The notes under the pieces: model-generated
What the model saw: the letters and a program-made list of their open reading frames with translations, nothing else
The model's database searches: none
Told to the model about the DNA's origin: nothing
Part shown: positions 34,544-46,784 of the stretch, in pieces
How positions within the stretch are numbered: position 1 is the first letter of the stretch
Layout of the letters: each line of letters begins with the position of its first letter
Position numbers and translations under genes: made by a program
DNA from: Chaenocephalus aceratus
Lineage: Eukaryota > Chordata > Actinopteri > Perciformes > Channichthyidae
Direction: 5' to 3'
NCBI GenBank assembly: GCA_023974075.1
Contig: JAMFTG010000287.1
Location: 118,501-182,500 of the forward strand
Length of the DNA stretch: 64,000 nucleotides

Positions 34544-35760
34544 GTGTTCCTGTTAGTGTTTACTTCCTGTCTGTCTTCTTCTGCTGTTCCCTTTAGTGTT
34601 TACTTCCTGTCTGTCTTCTTCTGCTGTTCCCTTTAGTGTTTACTTCCTGTCTGTCTTCTTCTGCTGTTCCCTTTAGTGTTTACTCTCTGTCTGTCTTCTT
34701 CTGTGTTCCCTTTAGTGTTTACTACCTGTCTGTCTTCTTCTGCTATTCTGTTCCCGTTGGTGTTTACTTCCTGTATGTCTTCTTCTGCTGTTCCCTTTAG
34801 TGTTTACTTCCTGTCTGTCTTGTCTGCTGTTCCCTTTAGTGTTTACTCTCTGTCTGTCTTCTTCTGCTGTTCCCTTTAGTGTTTACTACCTGTCTGTCTT
34901 CTTCTGCTATTCTGTTCCCGTTAGTGTTTACTTCCTGTATGTCTTCTTCTGCTGTTCCCTTTAGTGTTTACTACCTGTCTGTCTTCTTCTCTGCTGTTCC
35001 CTTTAGTGTTTACTCTCTGTCTGTCTTTTTCTGCTGTTCCCTTTAGTGTTACTCTCTGTCTGTCTTCTTCTGCTGTTCCCTTTAGTGTTTACTACCTGTC
35101 TGTCTTCTTCTGCTGTTCCCTTTAGTGTTTACTACCTGTCTGTCTTCTGCTATTCTGTTCCCGTTAGTGTTTACTTCCTGTATGTCTTCTTCTGCTGTTC
35201 CCTTTAGTGTTTACTACCTGTCTGTCTGTCTTTCTGCTGTTCCCTTTAGTGTTTACTATCTGTCTGTCTTTTTCTGCTGTTCCCTTTAGTGTTTAGTTCC
35301 TGTCTGTCTTCTTCTGCTGTTCCCTTTAGTGTTTACTACCTGTCTGTCTTCTTCTGCTGTTCCCTTTAGTGTTTACTACCTGTCTGTCTTTTTCTGCTGT
35401 TCCCTTTAGTGTTTACTACCTGTCTGTCTTCTTCTGCTGTTCCCTTTAGTGTTTAGTTCCTGTCTGTCTTCTTCTTCTGCTATTCTGTTCCCGTTAGTGT
35501 TTACTTCCTGTCTGTCTTCTTCTGCTGTTCCCTTTAGTGTTTACTACCTGTATGTCTTTTTCTGCTGTTCCCTTTAGTGTTTACTTCCTGTCTGTCTTCT
35601 TCTGCTGTTCCCTTTAGTGTTTACTACCTGTCTGTCTTCTTCTGCTGTTCCCTTTAGTGTTTAGTTCCTTTCTGTCTTCTTCTGCTATTCTGTTCCCCGT
35701 TAGTGTTTACTTCCTGTAAGTCTTCTTCTGCTGTTCCTTAAGTGTTTACTTCCTGTCTGA
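34544..35760 (+). repeat. 40-bp minisatellite, about 30 units
   Basis: The main unit is ttccctttagtgtttacttc followed by ctgtctgtcttcttctgctg. A longer variant with tattctgttcccgttag appears at about 34742, 34907, 35152, 35482 and 35687. Other variants change ttcctg to acctg, ctctg or agttcctg. Scattered 1-5 base indels are present. No gene. Confidence 0.95.
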
Positions 35761-36710
35761 GCTCTCTCTTTTAACTTTATTCCTTCTCTTAGTCCCTTTT
35801 TATTTTCTCAACTGGTGACAGTTTAGCCATCATGAGTCCAACGTGTTGTGTTCTCTACAAAAATGTATATTAAAAAAAAATATTCCATGGGGTTTTCTGA
35901 TGGTTGAAAAATAATGTGTGTTGTCCACAGTTGACGTTAAATCGACCGGACTTCTTTCAGCGGATTGATATGACTGCACAAAGTCCGTTAATCCTACTAA
36001 GCAACGGTCTGTTCTCCTTGGCAACGCTCATGTATTCCTTAGCAACGGTGTGTTAGCGAGTACTAACAACCTCTGACAATGTCCAAATCGACCAATCAGA
36101 ATTGAGTATTCAACCAAGCCGTGTGATAATAGCCCAATAAATTGCTGCATCCTTAATATTAACTTTGTCAGAGTATGTTTAGCTGATGTTCTCAGATGGA
36201 ATTCCAATAATGTTAAACTAGACTAACTTAGTGTTGTGAAGTTTGAAGAAGAGCTCTGCTAAAGCAACATGTTGCCTTGAACTTGTGAGAGACAGTTGTG
36301 TGCGTTTGACACTTAAACAGGAACGTCTTTCTGTGTAAATCTGCTCATTTGTATTGATCTGTTGCACAAAAGCATATTTGTCATTGAATTATTTTTGTAA
36401 AGAAGACCTTCTAGAACCTAAAAGCATGACGGACCATTCAAAGATATCCAATGTACTAACTGACTCAGGCTTTTGTGGCCGGAGATTTCACATTTTTTAA
36501 TAGTATTATATATATATATAAATACACATTTAGAGGAGTGCAGTGTGCAAACCGATCTTTAACACTGACTCTTCAAAGTACATCATTATTGTCTCAGTAG
36601 TTTTTAGCAGCTCCACCTCCTGGAGTCTGACGGGTCGTCTTCACAGTACATTACTTCCTCATTAAAAGCATAATTAACCCTTAAATGCGTACGTTGGTTT
36701 TTCACACACG

Positions 36711-36742
<32 letters not shown>

Positions 36743-37059
36743 AACGCCATGAAACTCATCCATTTTATTCAATTGAGCACTCTGCTTTCTGGTAATCCTT
36801 AAAGTATTTCTCTTTAAAATGTTCCAGAAAGTAGGGAATTGTTTTCCTCTAAAGCATCTCATAAGTGTAAAATGAAGGCATCTCGGTGTGTGGCGTTTTC
36901 TTTGATTTTTGGAGAGGTGAGATGACTCTTGAGATGAAGATTCAAAAGTACCCGAGGCTACTGATGATGAGGAAGTAGTTTTTCTGTGCCATTTTTTAAT
37001 CAGGCCAATTAAAAGCAGAACTGGAGCGTGAGAATGGCGAAGCAACTCTGAAGACATGA
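35761..37059. other. Unassigned, with a short dispersed repeat and CA run
   Basis: 36077-36108 is an inverted match to 22441-22475. Nearby copies of agcaacggt (about 36001, 36052) suggest a larger dispersed element. A CA/CG run lies at 36708-36741. The 160-codon minus-strand frame at 36674-37156 has no recognisable domain and overlaps the next transposon. Confidence 0.45.
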
Positions 37060-37067
37060 GCTCTGAA

Positions 37068-37419
37068 CATACTCGCCAACCCTCCCGATTTTCGCGGGAG
37101 ACTCCCGATTTCATTGCCCTCTCCCGGTTTCCTCCCGGGGTCATATTTCTCCGCATTTCTCCCGATTTATGACAAAATCAGATTTACTCACGACTGTTTC
37201 CACTCGGACTTTAATACAGCTACACCATTGTTTGGTTTCCATGGTAGCGCGTCTCTTTAGTAGCGCGTGCAACTGAAAGTCTAAAGAGGGTGAGGCAGAT
37301 AGTCACAGAACAAGAATCGACAACTCCACCCTCTGCTCACTCCTTTCCTTTCCCCCCCCCCCCCCGGCGGTGGTTTTGAAATGCTCCCGATGTCTGAGGT
37401 CTCAAGGTTGGCACGTATG
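37068..37419. mobile_element. hAT-type MITE, 352 bp
   Basis: Starts CATACTCGCCAACCCTCCCG and ends AGGTTGGCACGTATG. Perfect 8-bp duplication gctctgaa at 37060-37067 and 37420-37427. A C14-type run occurs at about 37353-37366. An inverted, one-end-missing relative lies at about 58789-59025. Confidence 0.92.
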
Positions 37420-37427
37420 GCTCTGAA

Positions 37428-37750
37428 TCAGACAAAAGTCTTGTGAAGGTGCGAAGAGTTGATGAAGGATCTTGTGTAGTTTGCTTTTTGTTTTATTCTT
37501 TCCTGGTACTTTAACTGGACACATGTACAATTTAGTAAGCCAGACGATCATGCAAGCTATGCACACTTTCTTGAAAAAGTGCTGAAAGACATGCCAAACC
37601 TTTTAAATGTCTGAATAATCGAACCAAGATAAACTCAAAGCCTAGGCTAAGTTTAAGTTTAATATTTGGAAGATAATGCATGATCTAAAACTGAATGAAT
37701 GACTTTATATTGAGCAGTAGTTAGACATGCTATGCTAAGTATGTGATTGG
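37428..37750. other. Unassigned sequence
   Basis: Short spacer between two transposons. Nothing recognised. Confidence 0.4.
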
Positions 37751-38133
37751 TTAATGGTGGGGTAGGTAAGTTTGAGAAACCGGCTCGAGATACACTTGTT
37801 GTTATATTCCATGGAATGTTCTTAACATCCCGATAGCCATGAATATCTGAAATGCTTTGACAAAAAACCCATAAAAAAACATCATCAGTGGAAGCCGTTG
37901 CGCTGTAAAAAGCTCGACCAATCATCTGAGCCGGCTAAAGTAACTGGATGGCCTACCTGCCTGTCAGCCTTCCATCTGGGCACAAACTTATCTCGTGCCC
38001 TCATTGGTCATGTGCGCGTTCCTGTGTGTTGGGGGAGGGGCTCTGTGAGGAAGTGGCAGATTTTCTCCGGGCGTGTATTTTCAAATTCTAGCGCACTCGA
38101 GCCGGTTTCTCAAACTTACATACCCACCTTTAA
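37751..38133. mobile_element. TTAA-type MITE, family 1, copy c
   Basis: Starts TTAATGGTGGGGTAGGTAAG and ends ACTTACATACCCACCTTTAA. The inner ends carry gaaaccggctcgagata and ctcgagccggtttctca, as in copy a. Confidence 0.9.
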
Positions 38134-39639
38134 ATGCTAATATTCAAAATACATTTATTTTTACTTCTTCATTGTCAGCTCTGGAACTGCATGTCTCAAG
38201 TGAGAAAAACTTAGCACCCTGGTGTAACTGACACCCGGTGAGATGAGACACATTATTAACCACTTGAACTGTTGATTAATTTCTATCATTTTGAGCGTCG
38301 GTTTAAGTGTTTCCTTTCTGGCCAAAATGTGTTGGTAATAAACTTCCTTTTTTGACCTAGTTTCTCATTTCTTTCTTTCGGTTACGTGCTGTCAACCATG
38401 CTCCATAGTGGCCTATTGAAAGGCTTGGAAGCCACTACTTAAAGACTTTAGTTGAGTAACGTCCATGAAAACTCTGGAGGAAACAGTGGAGCTGTGTGCA
38501 CGAAACAAATCAGCCTTAACAGTCACCTTAACTAAAGCCTGATTAACCCTTAACCCACAAACGGGGCTTAAAGCATTAGGCTGGCATTACACAACTAATC
38601 AATTAATTAGATAACCGCTTAAATAATGTATACAAACATAACCTTGTTGCAGTTTCACAATTGTTAAGATTCATGCTTATTTATTCACGTTTGTCTTTAG
38701 TTTTTATTCAATATTCTTTACAATTTGTTGTTTGAATAAATGCATGTGACAAACACACACAACATTTTCATGAGTAATAATACATATTTTTACAGCTAAG
38801 AATGACAATCTTTGTAGTAACGATACTCAACCACTTAACAATTATTTTTAGTATGTCAAACAGATTTGCAAAGAACAGTGAAGACGTACTTCGGGTGTCT
38901 GATATGCTGGCTCGTCAGATCATACATTTTAAGATATTTTCTGCCTTTTTTAAAACAAAACAATGATTTGATTAATGTGTATTAATCCGCGGATGAAAGT
39001 AGTCCCCGACAAATGCATTTGTTCTTCTCCTGTTTGACTAACGTTAACTGAGCCTTTTACCAACTAAACAATCTACTATCTACCCCTCTATTTGTGTTTG
39101 TAAAGATGTACATACTTAAAATGCACTGTAGGTTTTAATATTCTAATTTGATTTAAAGACATGCTGAAAAACAGAACTTGAGCATTGAGTAAAAGATCTT
39201 TCTGTCTGTTAGCCTATTTTAAATTGCACATACTCATTTTCCCAACTCAGACAATTGAACATTTTATAATGTATTTGTAGTTTTGATAACACGTCACGAG
39301 AGTAACGACCTGGTCTCAAGTCTCGGTGGTTTCCTGTCGTTTTGAATCCACCACTCATGACATGCCGTACAAGAATTTGCCATTTCTGTGAAACACTTCT
39401 GTTACATGATTTATCATTTTCTATATAAAACCTCCAAGCCAAACATCCACTGAATTCTTTATAAAAGCCTCTCCACATGGTATGCAGCCGCCGACATCAC
39501 GTTCTTTAAGTGTGGGAAATTCACACACAGCCGAAACTCTAACACTAACAGAGAGGAGACGACATGAAGGGGGGGAGGAAACGTTCAATTACTTTGTCTG
39601 TGTTAATTAATACGGCATACATTTCAGTAATGTTGTAAC
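38134..39639. other. Unassigned sequence
   Basis: About 1.5 kb of AT-rich DNA without a recognised gene or repeat. Confidence 0.45.
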
Positions 39640-40340
39640 TTAAAGGTCACCTATCATGCTATCTTTAGGCAATAGCACAGGTCTCAGATATATTAAAAAC
39701 ATATAAAAAACATGTCTATGAAGTGTTTTGCTCAAAACACCAAACAGATCACTCATTCTAGCCATGCCTTGTATCCCTCTATTTCACTTCCTCTTTCAAA
39801 AAGGCTGATTTTGGGATATAAAGCTTAAAAAATGAAATGTATACTAAATAAAAAGGAGGGGTCTGAGCTCATGCGGGACCCGGCAGCTACCGTCTAAACT
39901 AAATGCTGCCGTGATGAAACGCCATATCATGGATTATCAAGGATCTGAAACAGTCTGGAGCTCGAAGGCTTTCTCTCTTGCCGGTTACACCACAAGCTGA
40001 GTTCCTTTCTACTTCCTGCTTCTTCACACACATGCTCTCCAGTACAGGTTAGCTCTGAGTGTTAGCGATGCTAATGTGAACACCGACCATATTACGTCCA
40101 AAACAGTCGGGCATTGTTTCTGATAGCAGCTTTCTGATTGGGCCGTGGGTCCACATTTCAGATATTACGTCATATCGGACGCAAATCTGGATCAGCTCCG
40201 TTGTTCCCCGTTTTTAGAGATGTGGGTACGGAGGAAAAGAGAGGGTTTTATTTACTGACGCTGCGTGAGTTCCCTGACACACCGGGGACACATGTTGATG
40301 TAGAGAAGACATAAAAAAGTGCATGATAGGTCCCCTTTAA
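39640..40340. mobile_element. TTAA-type MITE, family 2, copy b
   Basis: Starts TTAAAGGTCACCTATCATGC and ends GCATGATAGGTCCCCTTTAA, with TTAA at both ends. It is about 700 bp, longer than copy a (413 bp), with extra sequence in the left half. The DNA directly after it (gataagatggacctttatta) looks like the antisense end of another retroelement. Confidence 0.88.
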
Positions 40341-41340
40341 GATAAGATGGACCTTTATTAATTGTGAAAAACCCCAACCTTACAGATTCACACAAGATTA
40401 ATACAATTAAAGATACAATTAAAATTAAAACGATATACAGGTCATTAACTGTTCAAATAAGAAATGAATTCAATGATATTTTGGTCCGGATTGTTAAATA
40501 TATTTACATGTATGTGTGCAGGTCAAAGTTATTGTGCAAACGGTGCAGATTTTATGTAAAGTACTTTTATGTGTTACATTGTTAACCCCTGGAGGTTAAC
40601 GTCTTGTTTATTAATACATTTTACATTCATCTTTTATATTAAGTCCATATTAAAAAATAAGTAAAATATCCGACCCTTGAGGACACCTTGTCCCCTTTGA
40701 AGTCCATTAAAACCACTATTTTTGATATATAATATGGATAACACCATATATAATTAAGCTTTTAGGATGCTTTCAATCTAAAGCCCTTATTTTTAAATAT
40801 ATATTTTTAATAAATGTTAGTGTTTCATTTTTTTATTTTAGTTATCACAATAAACTGGATTTTAAAGGGTAGAAAATGAGAAATGTAATAACAAGTGTTA
40901 CCTTTGATCAGGACTGAAGGTTAACTCGGAGAAAGTGGAGAATAATCTTAATATATATTATTATTTTTACGACAGCTCTATGAAAATGACATTTTTGTCC
41001 TGTGACGACATCACAGATGTTCAAAGGTTTAAACATGACGTTTTTACCCAGAATGCCCCTGTTTTGGGAGGTCATGTGAACAGGAGCAATACTTGACATT
41101 GTTGCAAAGTTTTTATAAATTCCTGAGAGTTTTTCTGCGGTAAGAGCAGCGGGTCAAATAGTTTTTGGAGGACTGATTTAATAACACAGTAGAAAAACTC
41201 TGTGATAAATAAGATTCCTGCTTTCAACCGCTTGGAATCTGTTGCCTCGTTTTTTCTTTGTTTAACAGTTCAGCATCGGGTTCAGGATTTAGAGTATCTC
41301 AAAACCTCAGCAAACTAAATGGAAACTCTTCACAAGAGAG
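40341..41340. other. Unassigned sequence
   Basis: The first ~60 bp may be a retroelement tail fragment. The rest has no recognised feature. Confidence 0.35.
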
Positions 41341-43605
41341 GACATCTTCTGCTGATATTCAGGTATATCAGTATGTAGTGTCTCTACTTTAAAGAGTCCT
41401 CTCCTGCTGATGTTCAGGTGTATATCAGTAGTGTCTCTACTTTAAAGAGTCCTCTCCTGCTGATGTTCAGGTGTATATCAGTATGTGTCTCTACTTTAAA
41501 GAGTCCTCTCCTGCTGATGTTCAGGTGTATATCAGTATGTAGTGTCTCTACTTTAAAGAGTCCTCTCCTGCTGATGTTCAGGTGTATATCAGTAGTGTAG
41601 TGTCTCTACTTTAAAGAGTCCTCTCCTGCTGATGTTCAGGTGTATATCAGTATGTAGTGTCTCTACTTTAAAGAGTCCTCTCCTGCTGATGTTCAGTGTA
41701 TATCAGTATGTAGTGTCTCTACTTTAAAGAGTCCTCTCTTGCTGATGTTCAGGTGTATATCAGTATGTAGCGTCTCTACTTTAAAGAGTCCTCTCCTGCT
41801 GATGTTCAGGTGTATATCAGTACGTAGTGTCTCTACTTTAAAGAGTCCTCTCCTGCTGATGTTCAGGTGTATATCAGTATGTAGTGTCTCTACTTTAAAG
41901 AGTCCTCTCCTGCTGATGTTCAGGTGTATATCAGTATGTAGTGTCTCTACTTTAAAGAGTCCTCTCCAGCTAATGTTCAGGTGTATATCAGTATGTAGTG
42001 TCTCTACTTTAAAGAGTCCTCTCCTGCTGATGTTCAGGTGTATATCAGTATGTAGTGTCTCTACTTTAAAGAGTCCTCTCCTGCTGATGTTCGGGTATAT
42101 CAGTATGTAGTTTCTCTACTTTAAAGAGTCCTCTCCTGCTGATGTTCAGGTGTATATCAGTATGTAATGTCTCTACTTTAAAGAGTCCTCTCCTGCTGAT
42201 GTTCAGGTGTATATCAGTATGTAGTGTCTCTACTTTAAAGAGTCCTCTCCTGCTGATGTTCAGGTGTATATCAGTATGTAGTGTCTCTACTTTAAAGAGT
42301 CCTCTCCAGCTGATGTTCAGGTGTATATCAGTATGTAGTGTCTCTACTTTAAAGAGTCCTCTCCTGCTGATGTTCAGGTGTATCAGTGTGTAGTGTCTCT
42401 ACTTTAAAGAGTCCTCTCCTGCTGATGTTCAGGTGTATATCAGTATGTAGTGTCTCTACTTTAAAGAGTCCTCTCCTGCTGATGTTCAGGTGTATATCAG
42501 TATGTAGTGTCTCTACTTTAAAGAGTCCTCTCCTTCTGATGTTCAGTTGTATATCAGTATGTAGTGTCTCTACTTTAAAGAGTCCTCGAGTCCTCTCCTG
42601 CTGATGTTCAGGTGTATATCAGTATGTAGTGTCTCTACTTTAAAGAGTCCTCTCCAGCTGATGTTCAGGTGTATATCAGTATGTAGTGTCTCTACTTTAA
42701 AGAGTCCTCTCCAGCTGATGTTCAGGTGTATATCAGTATGTAGTGTCTCTCTACTTAAAGAGTCCTCTCCTGCTGATGTTCAGGTGTATATCAGTATGTA
42801 GTGTCTCTACTTTAAAGAGTCCTCTCCTGCTGATGTTCAGGTGTATCAGTATGTAGTGTCTCTACTTTAAAGAGTCCTCTCCTGCTGATGTTCAGGTGTA
42901 TATCAGTATGTAGTGTCTCAGTCTCTACTTTAAAGAGTCCTCTCCAGCTGATGTTCAGGTGTATATCAGTATGTAGTGTCTCTACTTTAAAGAGTCCTCT
43001 CCTGCTGATGTTCAGGTGTATATCAGTATGTAGTGTCTCTACTTTAAAGAGTCCTCTCCAGCTGATGTTCAGGTGTATATCAGTATGTAGTGTCTCTACT
43101 TTAAAGAGTCCTCTCCTGCTGATGTTCAGGTGTATATCAGTGTGTAGTGTCTCTACTTTAAAGAGTCCTCTCCTGCTGATGTTCAGGTGTATATCAGTAT
43201 GTAGTGTCTCTACTTTAAAGAGTCCTCTCCTGCTGATGTTCAGGTGTATATCAGTATGTAGTGTCTCTACTTTAAAGAGTCCTCTCCTGCTGATGTTCAG
43301 GTGTATATCAGTATGTGTGTCTCTACTTTAAAGAGTCCTCTCCTGCTGATGTTCAGGTGTATATCAGTATGTAGTGTCTCTACTTTAAAGAGTCCCTCCT
43401 GCTGATGTTCAGGTGTATATCAGTATGTAGTGTCTCTACTTTAAAGAGTCCTCTCCTGCTGATGTTCAGGTGTATATCAGTATGTAGTGTCCTACTTTAA
43501 AGAGTCCTCTCCTGCTGATGTTCAGGTGTAATCAGTATGCAGTGTCTCTACTTTAAAGAGTCCTCTCCTGCTGATGTTCAGGTGTATATCAGTGTGTAGT
43601 GTCCT
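41341..43605 (+). repeat. 57-bp minisatellite, array 1, about 40 units
   Basis: The unit contains ctctactttaaagagtcctc, tcctgctgatgttcaggtgt and atatcagtatgtagtgt. Since 57 is 19 codons, a single frame stays open and gives MFRCISVCSVSTLKSPLLL over and over. This is not a gene, since start and stop fall wherever an indel does. A recurring variant replaces cctgctgatg with ccagctgatg, and another has cagtgtgtag. The same family forms array 2 at 50.8 kb. Confidence 0.96.
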
Positions 43606-43815
43606 CTCCATGTCTACATGCTTTAAGTTCAAAAAGCTCTTTATTTTTCATACTGCCTGTGCTGCAGCACCTCTTTTCACCCTCTGTCTGAAACCAGAGC
43701 TGAGTCTGCTCTGATTGGTTAGCTGGCCTGCTCTGTTGTGATTGGTCAACCGCTTAGATGTCCCGCCCCTTAGCCTGTCACGTAGAATGTGTTGAAGCGC
43801 TAACCAATAGAATAG
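43606..43815. mobile_element. Possible MITE body fragment adjoining array 1
   Basis: The sequence after the array, including gctctttatttttcatactg, ctgctctgattggttagctg and gttgtgattggtcaacc, reads like a dispersed fish repeat. I think it belongs to the element whose terminal ~57 bp seeded the array, but this rests on general familiarity and no terminus is visible. Confidence 0.35.
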
Positions 43816-44662
43816 AAGTATGAGTGTTTCATAGTGATGTTTTAATGGCCTTTTCTGGCCGAGTCGATTCTGATCCGGATCCCAAAACAGACATCAGATG
43901 CTTCACTCTGTTCAGTGTCTCTCTTCTTCACGTATCACTCTGTGTGTTCGTCGGTGAGGTCATTCTGCTCCAGCCATGCAGGGTGGAGTGGACACACAAA
44001 CCATAAAACCTCCATCAGGACCTCAGGCCTTCTTCCTTCTTTCTGCCTGACTCTGTTGCCTCCCTTTGAGCCTAAATGGTCAAATCAAATCTCTCTCCCC
44101 ATCAGCCACTTCCTGCACGTCAGCCGCGACCCTTTGACCCCGAATGAGGACATCTTTGGTCGGTTTCCCTGGCTACTGAGCGAGGGAAACAAAATAATGG
44201 CTCCTCTGACTTCTCCATCTGGGTTTCAGACACACACACCCAATGTTACATGTTCTCTCTGTGCAGACTGTTTCGGAGGGTCTCGGCTGCAGAGTTCAAA
44301 CTGTTGTGGAGGGCAATGTGTTTCCATCAACCTGTTTTTAAACACATTTCGAATTTATGCATAACACCTCAGCTGGAAAACCCTGAGAAGATGCCTTTAC
44401 ATATAGTTGAGGTGGTGCATCAAAAATACAAAATGCAATTATAAAGACTTAAAGACGTCCCTTTATGCTTTTTGGCACCTTCCCTTTCCTGTTGTGTGTC
44501 ATATACACACACAACAGGAAATACTATAAATAACTGTATATGGGTGTGTGTGCATGTAAATGGTCTGCTCTCCCCCCATAAACATGTTCCTCATGAGTCT
44601 CAATCTCTAGTTTCAAGTCTTCTTCAATACATTAGGATGTTCATTCAGTCAATTATGGTTTC
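43816..44662. other. Unassigned sequence
   Basis: No recognised feature. There is a small inverted repeat, cctgttgtgtgt and acacacaacagg, at about 44489-44518. Confidence 0.4.
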
Positions 44663-44670
44663 ATTTAGAG

Positions 44671-45069
44671 CATGGGAGTCAAACTCAAGGCCCGGGGGCC
44701 AAATCCGGCCCGCGACTTCATTTTATGTGGCCCGCAAGAGCTTGCAAAGAATATAATACGTTTATTATACGGTTAGATGGCACTTTACAGAAGCAGGTTG
44801 CCCATAAACTACATGTCCCACAATGCATCTCGTTTTGCACACTGAAGAGAGTTGCAATTATTTACCCTGGACTTCTGCTTTCAGACGTAGATAATTACTA
44901 AGTTATTACCTTAATCGATAATATCCAATTCAGAGGCGATAATGTAACATAACACATTATTTTATATATCTATTTTGTATTTATATATGTATATTTATAG
45001 TTACAACCGGCCCTTTGAGTGCAACCATAATGCTAATGTGGCCCGATGAAATTGAGTTTGACACCCCTG
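44671..45069. mobile_element. Non-autonomous hAT element, copy 2
   Basis: Starts CATGGGAGTCAAACTCAAGG and ends GAGTTTGACACCCCTG. Perfect 8-bp duplication atttagag at 44663-44670 and 45070-45077. It is the same family as 776-1322 but lacks about 150 bp of T-rich interior. Confidence 0.93.
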
Positions 45070-45077
45070 ATTTAGAG

Positions 45078-45644
45078 TAAAACAGACGATAAAGAAGCGT
45101 ATGTTTTAGGGCGGGGTTCCTTTTGATTGACAGGTTCAACCCATTAACAGCATGTGTTTACAGTTTATTATAACACATTGAAAAACCTAAAACTGTCTTG
45201 TTCACGTTTAATTGAACCTTTTTTGCTCCAACTTCTAATAAAACAAGATGGCGAAGACCAAACTCGAGGCTTCAAAACCTCCATTCACAAAGAATATTCA
45301 CTTAATATTAATGCAACCTGACTGGAGAACTAGTGCCACTCACTGTTAATCATTAACTCCTAATATTCCCATAACAGTAATTTATTTAATTGCACATACA
45401 TTTCGTGTTCTCGCTGATTTTGTGTCACAACTTATCTAACTACTGTGGAACACAAGCGGAAACTATTCATCCATAACCTTAAAGAGCTGCTTACGGCTCC
45501 CGTTCCTCTTTACAGATACATTTCCTTACAGTAATCACTCGGATTGTGACATTTTCTGCAGGAATGGAGGGAAGCTGAAAAGCCGCCATGTTTGTTAATG
45601 AGCAGGAGACTGGTGAACCCGGCTGGTACACAAACAGACGTTTA
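45078..45644. other. Unassigned sequence
   Basis: No recognised feature between two hAT elements. Confidence 0.4.
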
Positions 45645-45652
45645 GAAAAAAC

Positions 45653-46638
45653 TAGTGCTGTCAAAATTATCGCGTTAACGGCGGTAATTAATTTTTGAAT
45701 TAATTGCATTAAAATTATTTAACGCATTTAACGCATGTGCAGAATGGCCCGCCCCATACGTGCCACGAGTGGCAGCGCCAGGGTATGCTGGGGTAGGCTA
45801 CACCCATACCAAGAAATGGCTTAGCCCCACCATGAAAAAATGATGTTAAAGTAAGCAAAATTAAAGTCTGCCAACTCGCGCGGAGTAAATTGCACAGACA
45901 GCAGTTAGTATAGATTGATTCATAGCCCGGTTTTGAAAACTTTTGTCACGTAGTGATCGTCTTCTCAATAGAACATCTTTGATACGGCGTGGTGTTGTTG
46001 CAGGAAGTCCGACGGAGAATACTTTTGCTGTAGTACAGGGGTGCACATAACTGGTACGCAGGTGCGTAATCTGAAATGCGTACCGTCACTTGTGTCACAA
46101 AGCGCACTTTGCGTACCGACGTACTTGTGAAGCTTTTTCCAGAAGGCGGTTAGATCACCGGACGACAGAGTCTGTCTCCGTGTGCACAGACAGGCTGCTG
46201 TTAACGTCGGTCTGTACAACGGAAACTGTGCCAAAACTACGCCAACCGGCTGCGGAGGGAGACTGCGCTAAAACAGCTGATCACAACGGTCACGCTCTGT
46301 GGTCAAGAAGTACTCCACTAGCCCCCCCCCCCCCCCCCTGTCGACTTTCCTGTTGATAGAAATCAACACGTAATGAATTAAGACCCACGGTTTGATGATT
46401 GATAGGTGTGTGGGTTGTCTTTCATTTTGACATGCAGAACAATGTTTATAATAAACATACATACTGTATGTTAAATGGATATATCCTCCTGCTTTCATTT
46501 ATCTTTTCCATTCCCACAACAACATACATAAATAAATGGCATATTTTGGACATAGTTCGAATGGTGATTAATCTGATTAATTATTTTTTAGGCTGTGGAT
46601 TAATCTGATTAAAATTGGTAATCGTTTGACAGCCCCTA
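45653..46638. mobile_element. hAT element, 986 bp
   Basis: Starts TAGTGCTGTCAAAATTATCG and ends TCGTTTGACAGCCCCTA. A perfect 8-bp duplication gaaaaaac lies at 45645-45652 and 46639-46646. Near both ends are ttaatctgattaa and attaattgcattaaa repeats. Inside, caggggtgcacataactggt at 46036 looks like the start of another hAT, but I see no end for it. A C16-type run lies at 46322-46338. Confidence 0.9.
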
Positions 46639-46706
46639 GAAAAAACACAACAAAAAACAAGTTTAGCAAAACAGTGATTCCTCTTGAGGACAGTAAGACA
46701 CATGAC

Positions 46707-46739
46707 CACACACACACACACACACGCACACACACACAC

Positions 46740-46783
<44 letters not shown>
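46707..46783. repeat. CA microsatellite
   Basis: (CA)n with two cgcaca interruptions. Confidence 0.96.

Positions 46784-46784
<1 letters not shown>

Noticed and set aside
36674..37156. 160-codon minus-strand open frame as a gene
   Set aside because: It overlaps a hAT MITE and a CA tract and has no conserved motif.
41418..43331. Open frames with MFRCISVCSVSTLKSPLLL repeats as a 19-residue repeat protein
   Set aside because: The 57-bp unit is a multiple of three, so a frame stays open by chance; starts and stops fall at indels and the same pattern recurs in the second array.
46322..46338. Poly-C run as a functional G-quadruplex
   Set aside because: A plain homopolymer inside a transposon, prone to sequencing error; no nearby promoter to give it meaning.
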